Below are positions 1-10,909 of a stretch of DNA of 64,000 nucleotides, in pieces; positions within the stretch are counted from its first letter, which is position 1; every line of letters starts with the position of its first letter. The notes below the pieces were generated by a model that worked only from the letters and a program-made list of their open reading frames with translations, was not told where the DNA came from and ran no database searches. A program made the translations under genes and the position numbers. This DNA comes from Nonomuraea sp. NEAU-A123 (lineage in GTDB: Bacteria > Actinomycetota > Actinomycetes > Streptosporangiales > Streptosporangiaceae), in contig NZ_JAHFZZ010000001.1 in assembly GCF_018603905.1 (NCBI RefSeq), positions 62,001-126,000 on the forward strand, given 5' to 3'.

Positions 1-642
1 GTCGGGCAGCTCCAGCACCGCGCCTTCGATGCGGTCGGTACGGGCGGTCAGCTCGGCGAGTGACTTGTCGATGCGGGTGAAACGGTTGGCGGCGGCCTCC
101 ATGCCCGTGGTGAGCTGGCCCAGCCTCGTGCCCAGCTCACCCATCCGCTTGTTGATGCCGTCGGTGCAGTCGAGGACCGACTGCAGCTTCTTGAGCACCT
201 CGTCCACGTTGTCGCCGACGCTGCCGACCTCGGCCCAGAGCCCCGGCAACTCCGACACCGGCGCCACCCGCTGATGAACCGACTCCACATGCGCGTCAAC
301 GCTGCCCACCTGCTCGCCAACGGCGTCAACGTGGTCGCGTACCGCCTCCACATGCTGGGCGAGACCCTCGGCCCACATCGGCGGTTTGGCGGCGATTTCG
401 TCAAGCCGCCCGCTCACCGTCTCGAGCGTGCCGCTCAGCCCTCCAAGCTCCCGTTCGCGAACCTCGCGGAGCAGCCACTCCATACCTTCGAGGCGCTGGC
501 GGATCTCGTCGAGGACGGCGCCCTGGGTGCGCTGCTCGTACACGTGATCCTGGGAAGCACGCGCGAGCAGGTCCCGCATCCTTTCGGAGATGGCGGAATC
601 GCCGCCTGCCTGTAGAAGGGTGGTGTGGTTGGAGTGGTCCAC
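1..642 (-). CDS. Coiled-coil protein of unknown function (partial, C-terminus outside window)
   Basis: An open frame starts with GTG at 642 behind a good GGAG ribosome site (about 646-652 on the reverse strand) and stays open for 214 codons to the window edge. After about 15 residues the product is almost entirely helical heptad-like sequence rich in Glu, Arg, Val and Ala (EQRTQGAVLDEIRQRLEGME, later repeats of VDAVGEQVGSVDAHVESV), with a GTRLGQL...ANRFTRIDKSLAEL segment near the end. This is what a long coiled coil looks like. No signal peptide or membrane segment is visible in the part seen. It is transcribed away from the groES region. I do not recognise a family; cytoskeletal, septal or scaffold roles are guesses only. 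Confidence 0.7.
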   Translation of the reverse strand, partial: MDHSNHTTLLQAGGDSAISERMRDLLARASQDHVYEQRTQGAVLDEIRQRLEGMEWLLREVRERELGGLSGTLETVSGRLDEIAAKPPMWAEGLAQHVEAVRDHVDAVGEQVGSVDAHVESVHQRVAPVSELPGLWAEVGSVGDNVDEVLKKLQSVLDCTDGINKRMGELGTRLGQLTTGMEAAANRFTRIDKSLAELTARTDRIEGAVLELPD

Positions 643-836
643 CGAAAGGCTCCTTCGCTCGCCGACGGTCTGCCGCGCAGCGGTGGGATAGGTCCGGTTT
701 GCAGATGGAAGAAAGAGAGCGCGGCTAACCGCCAAAGGGGGAGGACTCCCGCGTGCCCACCTTAGCCTTTCGATCAAGGTAAGTCAGGGGCGAAGGGAAA
801 GATAGGTATTGGCCCGGGAACGCCCGGATTTGTCAT

Positions 837-2528
837 TTACGCAGGTGGAGCCGCATGGCAAATCAGGACAGAAGGCTTATCCATGATGCGGGTAAGGATG
901 ATTACCACTGATTTATCGCCAGAAAGTCGAAGGTCGTTTCTGAGTCGCTCGATGTCGACTGCCGAGGCCCGCTTCTTGATAACGACATTTCCGATTTGCC
1001 GCTCGCGAAGGGTGGCGCGGAGGCGCTTCAGCGAGAACGGCAGCACTTCTTCCACCGAGTAACGCGCGGCCCACGGGGTGTCGAACGCCTCATCGCTCGT
1101 GATGTAGGCGATCATCGGGTCGGGGAGGCGGCCATTGACCATCTCGGCGACCTCCCCGACGAGGTGTGCACGGATCGCGGCCCCGTCGGGCTCATACACA
1201 TAGCGCCCGACGGGGCCGATCGGCGCCTCGGTCCCGCGGGCGACGAGCGTTTCCCCACCGGGCAGCAACGTCGCCCGCCGCACCGCACCACCGGGCGCTG
1301 CCATCGGTGGCTCCGCGCCGCCGGGCAGCGTCACCCGTCGCACCGCACCGCCCGGCCGCTCAACAGCGTCGATTGTGCCTGCGGCGTCGATCGTGTCCCC
1401 CGCGCCCAGCAAGCCTGTGGCGCCGGTCGTGGTCGTGGGGTCAGTGACGTCTGCGGTGCTGGTCGTAGTGGTGGCGTTGGTGGAGCCTGTCCAGAGGGCT
1501 GCTTCTTTTACCTCGCCCTTGTACGACACCCACTCGGCTTCGGCGCCGGCCGGGATGAACTCGTACGGGATGCCCGGAGCCACCTTCAGGCAGGCCCGCG
1601 GGGCCCTGGCGACCAGGTCGAGCACGACCGGCCACGGCGGTGAGTAAGCCATGGGGTCGAACGTCCTGCCCCGGCTCGTACGACGCGCGGGATCGGCGAA
1701 CAGCCAGTCGTAGTCCTCCGGCGAGACCGTCGCGGCGTCGCCCACCCGGACGGTGACTCGATCCCCAAGCCCGAGCGCCTCGGCGTTCGCCCGGGCGACT
1801 GCGACGGTCAGCGGATCGAGGTCCAAGGCGTCCACGACGCATCCGGCGCGCGCCAGCGCGATGAAGTCGCCGCCGATGCCGCAGCAGACGTCCACCACCC
1901 GCGGTCCCCCGGCCGCGCCCCGCCCTCCACCGGTCATGACCCGTGTTTCCGCGACCGCGCCAGGCACGCCACTGGTCGCAACTCGCGTTTCAGCGGCCAC
2001 CACTTGCGTTCCTGGGATCACACCCTGCGCTCCATCGCCCGCAACCCGCGTTTCCCCGGCAGCGCCATGCGTTGCATCGGCCGCGACCCGCGTTTCCCTG
2101 GCCAGGCTCTGCGCTCCACCGGATGCGGCCTGCGTTTCGTCTGCGGTTGCGATCAGGCGGCGGGCGCGGTGGGTGCCGACCTCGGCGCGGGTGGCCTGCT
2201 CCAGGCCGTGCGGAGTGAAGTACATGCTGGCCGCGTCGGCGCCGAACTTGGCTCTGGCGCGGTCGCGTAGCGCAGCCTGGGTGAGCGCGGCCGAAGTGAG
2301 CGCCGCGTCGTACGTCTTGCGCAGTCTCGTCGCTGCGACTACCGGGTCGGCTCCTACCAGCTCGACGGCCTCAGCGAGAGCGCGCTGCCCGCGCGGGGTT
2401 AGCAACTCGGTGAAGGCGTCGAGATCCACGTAACACCACGCTAGCGCCTCCCCGTCACACTCCAGGCCCCGGCCCGTCCGCGATCCCGTAGACGCGAAGG
2501 CGGTGGTGGAGGGACGGGGCGGCCTCAC
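837..2528 (-). CDS. Class I SAM-dependent methyltransferase with THUMP-like C-terminal domain
   Basis: The N-terminal helical domain (FTELLTPRGQRALAEA to about residue 125), a Rossmann methyltransferase core with SAM motif VVDVCCGIGGD at residues 211-221, acidic motif DALDLDP, the catalytic-type motif FADPARR at 278-283, and a C-terminal FSLKRLRATLRERQIGNVVIKKR region match the actinobacterial THUMP-like methyltransferase family, presumed to act on RNA. The substrate is unknown. At 563 residues it looks much longer than I would expect for the family, because two blocks are inserted: about 131-210 and 351-412, both low-complexity and repetitive. The family core begins near VDLDAFTELL (residue 34), so the true start may be a GTG near 2429 rather than the first ATG at 2528; no clear ribosome site decides this. 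Confidence 0.8.
   Translation of the reverse strand: MRPPRPSTTAFASTGSRTGRGLECDGEALAWCYVDLDAFTELLTPRGQRALAEAVELVGADPVVAATRLRKTYDAALTSAALTQAALRDRARAKFGADAASMYFTPHGLEQATRAEVGTHRARRLIATADETQAASGGAQSLARETRVAADATHGAAGETRVAGDGAQGVIPGTQVVAAETRVATSGVPGAVAETRVMTGGGRGAAGGPRVVDVCCGIGGDFIALARAGCVVDALDLDPLTVAVARANAEALGLGDRVTVRVGDAATVSPEDYDWLFADPARRTSRGRTFDPMAYSPPWPVVLDLVARAPRACLKVAPGIPYEFIPAGAEAEWVSYKGEVKEAALWTGSTNATTTTSTADVTDPTTTTGATGLLGAGDTIDAAGTIDAVERPGGAVRRVTLPGGAEPPMAAPGGAVRRATLLPGGETLVARGTEAPIGPVGRYVYEPDGAAIRAHLVGEVAEMVNGRLPDPMIAYITSDEAFDTPWAARYSVEEVLPFSLKRLRATLRERQIGNVVIKKRASAVDIERLRNDLRLSGDKSVVIILTRIMDKPSVLICHAAPPA
1293..1478 (-). repeat. Second low-complexity insertion in the methyltransferase gene
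   Basis: Residues 351-412 hold a Thr-rich stretch (TTTTSTADVTDPTTTT), a short DTIDAAGTIDA duplication and a duplicated PGGAVRR(V/A)T block of about 20 residues. The copy nearer the C-terminus (RRATLLPGGETLV) looks like the native family sequence, so the upstream copy is probably the duplicate. Confidence 0.65.
1899..2138 (-). repeat. In-frame minisatellite, about 42-bp (14-residue) unit, in the methyltransferase gene
   Basis: Residues 131-210 of the methyltransferase are about five degenerate copies of a 14-residue unit beginning ETRVA (ETQAASGG..., ETRVAADATHGAAG, ETRVAGDGAQG..., ETRVATSGVPGAVA, ETRVMTGGGRGAAG), the DNA unit being marked by recurring ACCCGCGTTTC on the plus strand. One unit is 21 residues. 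The copies run directly into the SAM-binding motif, whose preceding GPRVV resembles a unit start. The frame is kept throughout. Confidence 0.8.
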
Positions 2529-2776
2529 GCGTCTGTCCGTCCGGGTATGGCGGGTGGCCTCACGCGTCCGCTCGTCTGCGGATGGCGCGAATCATCGTGT
2601 CCGCCGGGCAGATATGGCGTGTCCGTTGTGCGTGTGCGGCGCGAAGTCGGCTGTCCGCTGTGCGCGTAAAGCGCGTGCTCACACATCCGCCGTACCCCAC
2701 GGGTGCGTGTCACCCCATTTACTCCCAACCTTGGGCAAGCTCTTGGGCCTGATCGCTCTGAGCAGACGCGTTCGTG

Positions 2777-2805
2777 TTGACTGTCAAGCCCCTCTTGCAT
2801 ATGTT
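2777..2805 (+). promoter_or_regulatory. Housekeeping promoter of groES-groEL1
   Basis: TTGACT at 2777-2782 and TATGTT at 2800-2805 are separated by 17 bp, placing the transcription start at the left edge of the CIRCE element. The 250 bp upstream contain only a degenerate 35-bp duplication (GGCCTCACGCGTC near 2520 and 2555) and no gene. Confidence 0.75.
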
Positions 2806-2809
2806 TCCT

Positions 2810-2838
2810 GTTGGCACTCTCCCCTTGAGAGTGCCAAC
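2810..2838 (+). promoter_or_regulatory. CIRCE element (HrcA operator)
   Basis: TTGGCACTC - 9 bp - GAGTGCCAA at 2811-2837 is a near-consensus CIRCE; the dyad extends one base each side to 11-bp arms. It sits at the predicted transcription start of groES, the classical position for HrcA repression relieved by heat shock. Confidence 0.93.
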
Positions 2839-2926
2839 GTGCGACGAGGCAGGTCTGACACCCGCGACGGCAGGCCCCGCTGGTCGCCTCTTCTAGATCA
2901 TTCAAATCTGAAGGGGAGGTCCGATC

Positions 2927-3238
2927 GTGACGACCGCCACCAAGGTTCCCGTTAAGCCGCTCGGCGACCGCATTGTGGTTCAGCCGCTTGAGGCAGAGCA
3001 GACGACCGCTTCCGGCCTGGTCATCCCTGACACCGCCAAGGAGAAGCCGCAAGAGGGCAAGGTCCTCGCGGTGGGCCCGGGCAACTGGGATGAGGACGGC
3101 GACAAGCGTATTCCGCTTGACGTCGCCGAGGGCGACATCGTCCTCTACAGCAAGTACGGCGGCACCGAGGTCAAGTACGGCGGCGAGGAGTACCTCGTGC
3201 TCTCCGCCCGCGACGTTCTCGCGATCATCGAGAAGTAA
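2927..3238 (+). CDS. groES: Co-chaperonin GroES (Hsp10)
   Basis: GroES forms the heptameric lid of the GroEL folding chamber in the cytoplasm. The 103-residue product has the typical [43 protein letters not shown] start and a [21 protein letters not shown] end, full length for the family. GTG at 2927 is chosen because AGGGGAGG lies 7 bp upstream. It is first gene of the CIRCE-controlled groES-groEL1 operon, 84 bp before groEL. Confidence 0.97.
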   Translation: MTTATKVPVKPLGDRIVVQPLEAEQTTASGLVIPDTAKEKPQEGKVLAVGPGNWDEDGDKRIPLDVAEGDIVLYSKYGGTEVKYGGEEYLVLSARDVLAIIEK

Positions 3239-3252
3239 GCCGGATGCGTCGG

Positions 3253-3295
3253 GCCCCGGGCGCGCGCTTCTCGTTTGAGCGCGTGCGGCCGGGGC
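3253..3295 (+). terminator. Intercistronic hairpin between groES and groEL
   Basis: GCCCCGG (3253-3259) pairs with CCGGGGC (3289-3295), and inner GCGCGC/GCGCGT arms extend the stem, followed only by TTTCG. It could be a partial terminator or an mRNA processing and stability element that sets the groES to groEL ratio; which one cannot be told from sequence. Confidence 0.5.
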
Positions 3296-3307
3296 TTTCG
3301 ACGCTAG

Positions 3308-4942
<1,635 letters not shown>

Positions 4943-4956
4943 TCCGTTTCTCCCTT

Positions 4957-5012
4957 ACACGGTCTGCGCCTGTTTTCTGGGTGCGGGCCGTGTTTTGGTT
5001 TTTTGGGTTTTT
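4957..5012 (+). terminator. Intrinsic terminator of groES-groEL1
   Basis: ACACGG (4957-4962) pairs with CCGTGT (4988-4993), and the stem continues inward for eight more pairs with three G-U wobbles around a 9-nt loop. A T-rich tract with several T runs follows to 5012. This is one of the few places in the window with a real U tract. Confidence 0.75.
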
Positions 5013-5498
5013 ACGGCCGGCATGGGCCGGCCCCAACCGCCGTCCGGGGCCGGGCTCTGTCCAGGGGCACGCTCCTCCGGTGGAGGTGGCTGAGCGCCGT
5101 GACGCGCGCATGGTGGGCCGCGGCCACCCCCTTCTTGCCCGATTACCGCACCTGGCGTGGCCGCTGGCTCCTCGGGCGCTGAGGCCCCGCGCGTGGGGTA
5201 CTCCGGGCCACTCTCACACGGGGTCGCCGACGTTGGCCTAACCCCCAACGCCGGGTATGGCATATGACATACGCTCAATCCCGGCAGGCTGCTGGAGACG
5301 TGGGCGAACGATGATGAAGTGGGAAAAGTCCTTTATTCGGGTAAACCTGATGTGTGCCTTAAACGTCTAGCTGCCTGGCAATTTCTGTACATTTGGGGTT
5401 ATGGGATGAAATATTCTTCCGCAATAAAGGCTTAGTGTCGTCGTTTGATTACTGCCCGTTATCGTCTCGTCAATGTGACCAATCCGTAGCCGTTCGCG
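5013..5498. other. Long non-coding interval before the sigma factor gene
   Basis: No convincing gene is seen. The left part is GC-rich like its neighbours; from about 5290 it becomes A+T-rich, as actinomycete promoter regions often are. It contains a 7-bp hairpin at 5015-5032 without a U tract and the near-perfect palindrome at 5255-5272. I could not pick a convincing -35/-10 pair for the sigma gene. Confidence 0.5.
5255..5272. promoter_or_regulatory. 18-bp near-perfect palindrome upstream of the sigma factor gene
   Basis: GTATGGCATATGACATAC matches its reverse complement at 16 of 18 positions. It is about 230 bp upstream of the sigma gene and could be a transcription factor site; the factor is unknown. 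Confidence 0.4.
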
Positions 5499-6164
5499 AT
5501 GACGACAGGCCCGATCAGTGCGGGCATCATGCCTATCGTGAGCGAGGGAAGCGTCGCCGACGCCAAAATTGGGGTAAGGCTCGCGTCGAGACTTCCGGCA
5601 CGGACGGATGACTCCGACCTAAGGGAACTGACGAGCCTCGCCGTGCAGGGAGATCGCACTGCGATCGAATCCCTGCTGGGCGAGTTGCGTCCGATGGTGG
5701 TGCGCTATTGTCGCGCCAGGCTGGGCAGGGTTTCAGGGCAATATCACATTGCCGATGACGTAGCCCAGGAGGTGTGCATCGCGGTCCTGTCCGCGCTGCC
5801 GCGATACCGAGACATGGGGCGGCCTTTCGCCTCCTTCGTCTTCGGTATCGCCTCGCACAAGGTGGCCGATGCGTTGCGGAGTTCGGTCCGCTCGGCCGTA
5901 CCGACTCAGGATCTACCGGATGGGCCCGACGATGGACCGGGGCCCGAGGAGACGGTAGTCCGTTACATCGAGGTGGAGTACGCCCGCAGGCTGCTCGCCA
6001 AGCTGCCCGACAACCAGCGCGAGTTGCTGCTGTTGCGGGTGGTGTCGGGGTTGTCGGCGGAGGAGACCGGTAATGTACTCGGTATGTCACCAGGTGCGGT
6101 CCGCGTCGCCCAGCATCGAGCGCTGGCGAGGCTGCGGCAGATGGCCGAACTGGAGTCGGCTTGA
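5499..6164 (+). CDS. shbA: RNA polymerase sigma factor, SigD/ShbA family
   Basis: Small sigma-70 (ECF-like) factor of up to 221 residues. Region 2 is [20 protein letters not shown]...[42 protein letters not shown], and region 4 is [48 protein letters not shown]. In Streptomyces the orthologue ShbA drives transcription of the principal sigma gene hrdB; in mycobacteria SigD sits in the same groEL-guaB neighbourhood, which supports the assignment. The first ATG (5499) has no clear ribosome site, and ATG 5529 or GTG 5538 are alternatives, so the N-terminal 10-15 residues are uncertain. Its stop overlaps the TTG start of a short anti-sigma-like frame. Confidence 0.85.
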   Translation: MTTGPISAGIMPIVSEGSVADAKIGVRLASRLPARTDDSDLRELTSLAVQGDRTAIESLLGELRPMVVRYCRARLGRVSGQYHIADDVAQEVCIAVLSALPRYRDMGRPFASFVFGIASHKVADALRSSVRSAVPTQDLPDGPDDGPGPEETVVRYIEVEYARRLLAKLPDNQRELLLLRVVSGLSAEETGNVLGMSPGAVRVAQHRALARLRQMAELESA

Positions 6165-6313
6165 CGCCGGAGGAGCAGACTGACGCGCTCCTCGACGTGC
6201 TAGCCCGCGGCGAGCTGCCTGATTCGCGCGATCCGGCCGCACGGCTGCTCGCCGTGCTGCTGGACGACGTGGATCAGCGGCGCTCCTCGGTGTCGATGAC
6301 ACCGTCGACATAG
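6161..6313 (+). pseudogene. Short RsdA-like anti-sigma stub overlapping the sigma gene stop
   Basis: A 50-residue frame starts with TTG inside the TTGA that ends the sigma gene (translational coupling geometry) and reads [40 protein letters not shown], then ends at TAG 6311-6313. The DALLDxLARGE...DPxARLLAxLLxDVD pattern resembles the sigma-binding N-terminus of RsdA-type anti-SigD factors, which normally continue into a membrane segment and extracytoplasmic part. Nothing of that remains; DUF5319 runs in from the other strand and overlaps it by 40 bp. It may be a decayed remnant or a working minimal sigma-binding peptide. Confidence 0.55.
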
Positions 6314-6651
6314 CCTCTGGCGTACTCCCAGGTCACGTAGTCGGCCGGGTCGGGAAGAAAGGCTGGCTCGTGCATCTGGGGCTGGCCCTTGTCGATCATC
6401 TGGCGCAGATTGCCGCGCAGCAGCTCCCAGTCGAAGAAGTGCTGCTCGCCGCATTCCGGGCAGTCGAGCACGAGTCCCAGCACTCCTTGCTGCTCTAACA
6501 AGGAGCGAAAGACCTCGACGTCGGCCAGGTCGGTAATGGCCTCGTCGCGCTCACTCGCGGTCAGCGGTTCGGCGTCGTCGAGCTCGCCCATCGCTGAGGA
6601 AGGGTCGTTCGGGTCGTCCGCGAACGGGTCGCGGGGGACGTCTTCCAGCAC
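6274..6651 (-). CDS. DUF5319 family protein
   Basis: A 125-residue acidic protein with the family signature VPRDPFADDPNDP at the N-terminus, a lone CPECGEQHFFDWELLRGNL motif in the middle and WEYARGYVDGVIDTEERR at the end. Function is unknown. It is conserved beside the ShbA/guaB region in actinobacteria. The start is GTG at 6651, with GGGAAG just upstream. The two Cys of CPEC could bind metal or form a disulphide. It is convergent with and overlaps the anti-sigma stub. Confidence 0.85.
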   Translation of the reverse strand: MLEDVPRDPFADDPNDPSSAMGELDDAEPLTASERDEAITDLADVEVFRSLLEQQGVLGLVLDCPECGEQHFFDWELLRGNLRQMIDKGQPQMHEPAFLPDPADYVTWEYARGYVDGVIDTEERR

Positions 6652-6690
6652 CTTCCCACCATATGACCGATGCGGCCGGCGCGGTGGCTA

Positions 6691-7725
6691 TTAGCTCAGC
6701 CAGCCACGCCGCGCGGCCTCCACACCTGCGTGAAAGCGCGATTGCGCGCCGAGCTGAACCATGGCGTCGGCGAACCTGGCCCGTACCGTGCGCACCGAGA
6801 CGCCGAGCTGGCGGGCGATGGAGTCGTCGCACATGCCCTGCGCCGCGAGCCGCAGCACCTGCACCACGCCCTCGCCCCGGCGACCCCAGGGCAGGGGTAC
6901 GGCCCGGCCCCACAGCTCCTCGAAGAGCGATCGGAGCATGCCGACGACGATCGGCGTTCGTACCAAGTAGAAGTTGTAAGCGTGGTCCGGCAGGTTGCCG
7001 CCCCATAAAGCAGGCAGGCCGGCGGCGTCGGAACCGGCGGTCATGAACCAGCTCGGCACCCGGTCCAGCGTGCGGACCGTTCCGCCGGTCGCCAGCAGCC
7101 TGGTCAGCTGGTCGCGTACGCCGGGCAGGGTCAGCGTGGAGACCGGGATGATGGCCCGTACGTTCAGGAGTTTCCGCTGCTGTGCATCGATCCAAGGGTC
7201 GGCAAATTTTCGTACAAAGTCTGCCATGGTGCGCTCGTCGGGGATCGCGGTGAGCAGCCGCATCGGCGGGGACTGGGACTGCACCGCCATGCCCACCACG
7301 CTCTCGTAGAGCACGTCGGCCCCGCTCACCATCTCGACCCGGAACGCGCCGTTCTGGTAGTCGTGCCCCACGTCGTAGTCGCGGATCAGCCCCCGGATCG
7401 AGCCCAGCGCTGAGTCGATGCGCCTGCTCTCCTCGGCCAGCCGGTCGAGGCGCTCGGCGATCAGCCGGCCGAGTGCGGCGGCGGGGTGCCTGGCCAGGTA
7501 CTCGCCTGACTGCTCGTCGATCACGCCAAGCCTGACCAGGTCGTCGAGCTGCCTGCTCACCTTGTCCACGGGACCGTCCATGGCCTCGGCCAGTTCGGTA
7601 CGCGTGGTCCTGTGCAGGCGCAGCACCGCCGTGTACAGCGCGGTCTGAGCCGGGTCGAGGCCCAGCGTCTCGAGGGGGTCGGACACCTTAAGTGGATCAG
7701 ACACGGTGTGGGACTCGGTGCGCAT
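6691..7725 (-). CDS. TrmB/LuxR-type transcriptional regulator
   Basis: A 344-residue protein with an N-terminal winged helix of TrmB type (LGLDPAQTALYTAVLRLHRTTRTELAEAMDGPVDKVSRQLDDLVRLGVI, about residues 19-70), a central region ending in PWGRRGEGVVQVLRLAAQGMCDDS, and a C-terminal LuxR-type HTH (IARQLGVSVRTVRARFADAMVQLGAQSRFHAGVEAARRGWL). The paired architecture is common in actinomycetes; ligands are mostly unknown. The slot next to guaB is held by other regulators in Streptomyces, so this is a local variant. Its promoter region contains the CGTGCAATTGCACG palindrome at 7829-7842. Confidence 0.8.
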   Translation of the reverse strand: MRTESHTVSDPLKVSDPLETLGLDPAQTALYTAVLRLHRTTRTELAEAMDGPVDKVSRQLDDLVRLGVIDEQSGEYLARHPAAALGRLIAERLDRLAEESRRIDSALGSIRGLIRDYDVGHDYQNGAFRVEMVSGADVLYESVVGMAVQSQSPPMRLLTAIPDERTMADFVRKFADPWIDAQQRKLLNVRAIIPVSTLTLPGVRDQLTRLLATGGTVRTLDRVPSWFMTAGSDAAGLPALWGGNLPDHAYNFYLVRTPIVVGMLRSLFEELWGRAVPLPWGRRGEGVVQVLRLAAQGMCDDSIARQLGVSVRTVRARFADAMVQLGAQSRFHAGVEAARRGWLS

Positions 7726-9620
<1,895 letters not shown>

Positions 9621-9623
9621 GAA

Positions 9624-10745
9624 ATGACTCAGCAGGTGGAGATCGGCCGGGGCAAGACCGGTCGCCGGGCCTACGCGCTCGACGAGATCGGCCTCGTACC
9701 CTCCCGGCGCACGCGTGACCCGGAGGAGGTCTCGATCGCCTGGCAGATCGACGCCTACCGGTTCGAACTGCCCGTGGTCGTCGCTCCCATGGACAGCGTG
9801 GTCTCGCCCGCCACCGCGATCGAGATCGGCCGGCTCGGCGGTCTGGCGCCGCTCGACCTCGAAGGCCTCTGGACCCGCTACGACGACCCGTCGCCGCTGC
9901 TGGAGGAGTGCGCCTCGCTCGACTCCGAGGCCGCGACCAAGCGGCTGCAGGAGATCTACGCGGCGCCGATCAAGGAAGAGCTGATCGGGCGGCGGATCTC
10001 GGAGATCCGTGAGTCCGGCGTGACCACGGCCGTACGCCTGTCGCCGCAGCGTACGGTGCAGTATCACAAGGCCGTCATCGACGCGGGCGTCGACATCTTC
10101 GTCATCCGCGGCACCACGGTCTCGGCCGAGCACGTCTCGGGCCGCGCCGAGCCGCTGAACCTCAAGCAGTTCATCTACGAGCTCGACGTGCCGGTCATCG
10201 TGGGCGGCTGCGCCACCTACACGGCCGCCCTGCACCTCATGCGTACCGGCGCGGCGGGCGTCCTGGTGGGCTTCGGCGGCGGCGCCTCCCACACCACCCG
10301 CAACGTGCTGGGCGTGGCCGTGCCGATGGCCACGGCGATCTCCGACGTCGCGGCCGCCCGCCGCGACTACATGGACGAGTCTGGCGGACGCTACGTGCAC
10401 GTGATCGCCGACGGCGGCATGGGCACCTCGGGCGACATCGCCAAGGCCATCGCCTGCGGGGCCGACGCGGTCATGGTCGGCTCCCCGCTCGCCCGCGCCA
10501 CGGAGGCGCCCGGCCACGGCTTCCACTGGGGCTCGGAGGCGCACCACCCTGACCTGCCTCGCGGGCGGCGGATGGCTTTCGGCACGGTGGGCAGCTTGGA
10601 GCAGATCCTGCACGGGCCGTCCAGCGTGGCTGATGGGTCGATGAATCTGATGGGGGCGTTGAAGCGGGTGATGGCTTCGACGGGCTACTCGGACATCAAG
10701 GAGTTCCAGCGCGTCGAGGTGGTCGTCGCTCCTACACAGCGCTGA
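9624..10745 (+). CDS. guaB3: GuaB3 family IMP dehydrogenase-related protein
   Basis: A 373-residue barrel protein of the IMPDH/GMP reductase superfamily without CBS domains, typically paired with guaB in actinobacteria. Motifs include VEIGRGKTGRRAYALDEIGLVPSRRTRDPEEVS, PVVVAPMDSVVSP, VIRGTTVSAEHVSGRAEPLNL, RRDYMDESGGRYVHVIADGGMGTSGDI and GSPLARATEAPG. At the position of the catalytic Cys loop of GuaB (GPGSICTTR) it reads GGGASHTTR, so the nucleophile Cys appears to be His. Its activity is therefore uncertain from sequence. A strong hairpin follows the gene. Confidence 0.9.
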   Translation: MTQQVEIGRGKTGRRAYALDEIGLVPSRRTRDPEEVSIAWQIDAYRFELPVVVAPMDSVVSPATAIEIGRLGGLAPLDLEGLWTRYDDPSPLLEECASLDSEAATKRLQEIYAAPIKEELIGRRISEIRESGVTTAVRLSPQRTVQYHKAVIDAGVDIFVIRGTTVSAEHVSGRAEPLNLKQFIYELDVPVIVGGCATYTAALHLMRTGAAGVLVGFGGGASHTTRNVLGVAVPMATAISDVAAARRDYMDESGGRYVHVIADGGMGTSGDIAKAIACGADAVMVGSPLARATEAPGHGFHWGSEAHHPDLPRGRRMAFGTVGSLEQILHGPSSVADGSMNLMGALKRVMASTGYSDIKEFQRVEVVVAPTQR

Positions 10746-10753
10746 CCGATTTG

Positions 10754-10807
10754 GCGCCCACCTGTTGATGGCCTTTTGCTGCCCGCCCCGGGCGGGGTGG
10801 GCGCTTT
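10754..10807 (+). terminator. Terminator after guaB-guaB3
   Basis: GCGCCCACC (10754-10762) pairs with GGTGGGCGC (10796-10804), enclosing a second GC-rich hairpin, and TTT follows. It lies between guaB3 and the convergent gene ending at 10910. Confidence 0.75.
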
Positions 10808-10909
10808 GCCGTCGTTGCCCGGAGGAAGCGCGGATCAAGGGGCGGCCGGTGGCCTGGCTTGGTGGGTCGAGGTCGAGCGGCCTCCCATTGGCGTGCCGCT
10901 CGACCCTGC

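Noticed and set aside
5015..5032. GGCCGGC/GCCGGCC hairpin after groEL as the terminator
   Set aside because: The T-rich tract lies before it, not after; the hairpin at 4957-4993 followed by T runs is the better terminator.
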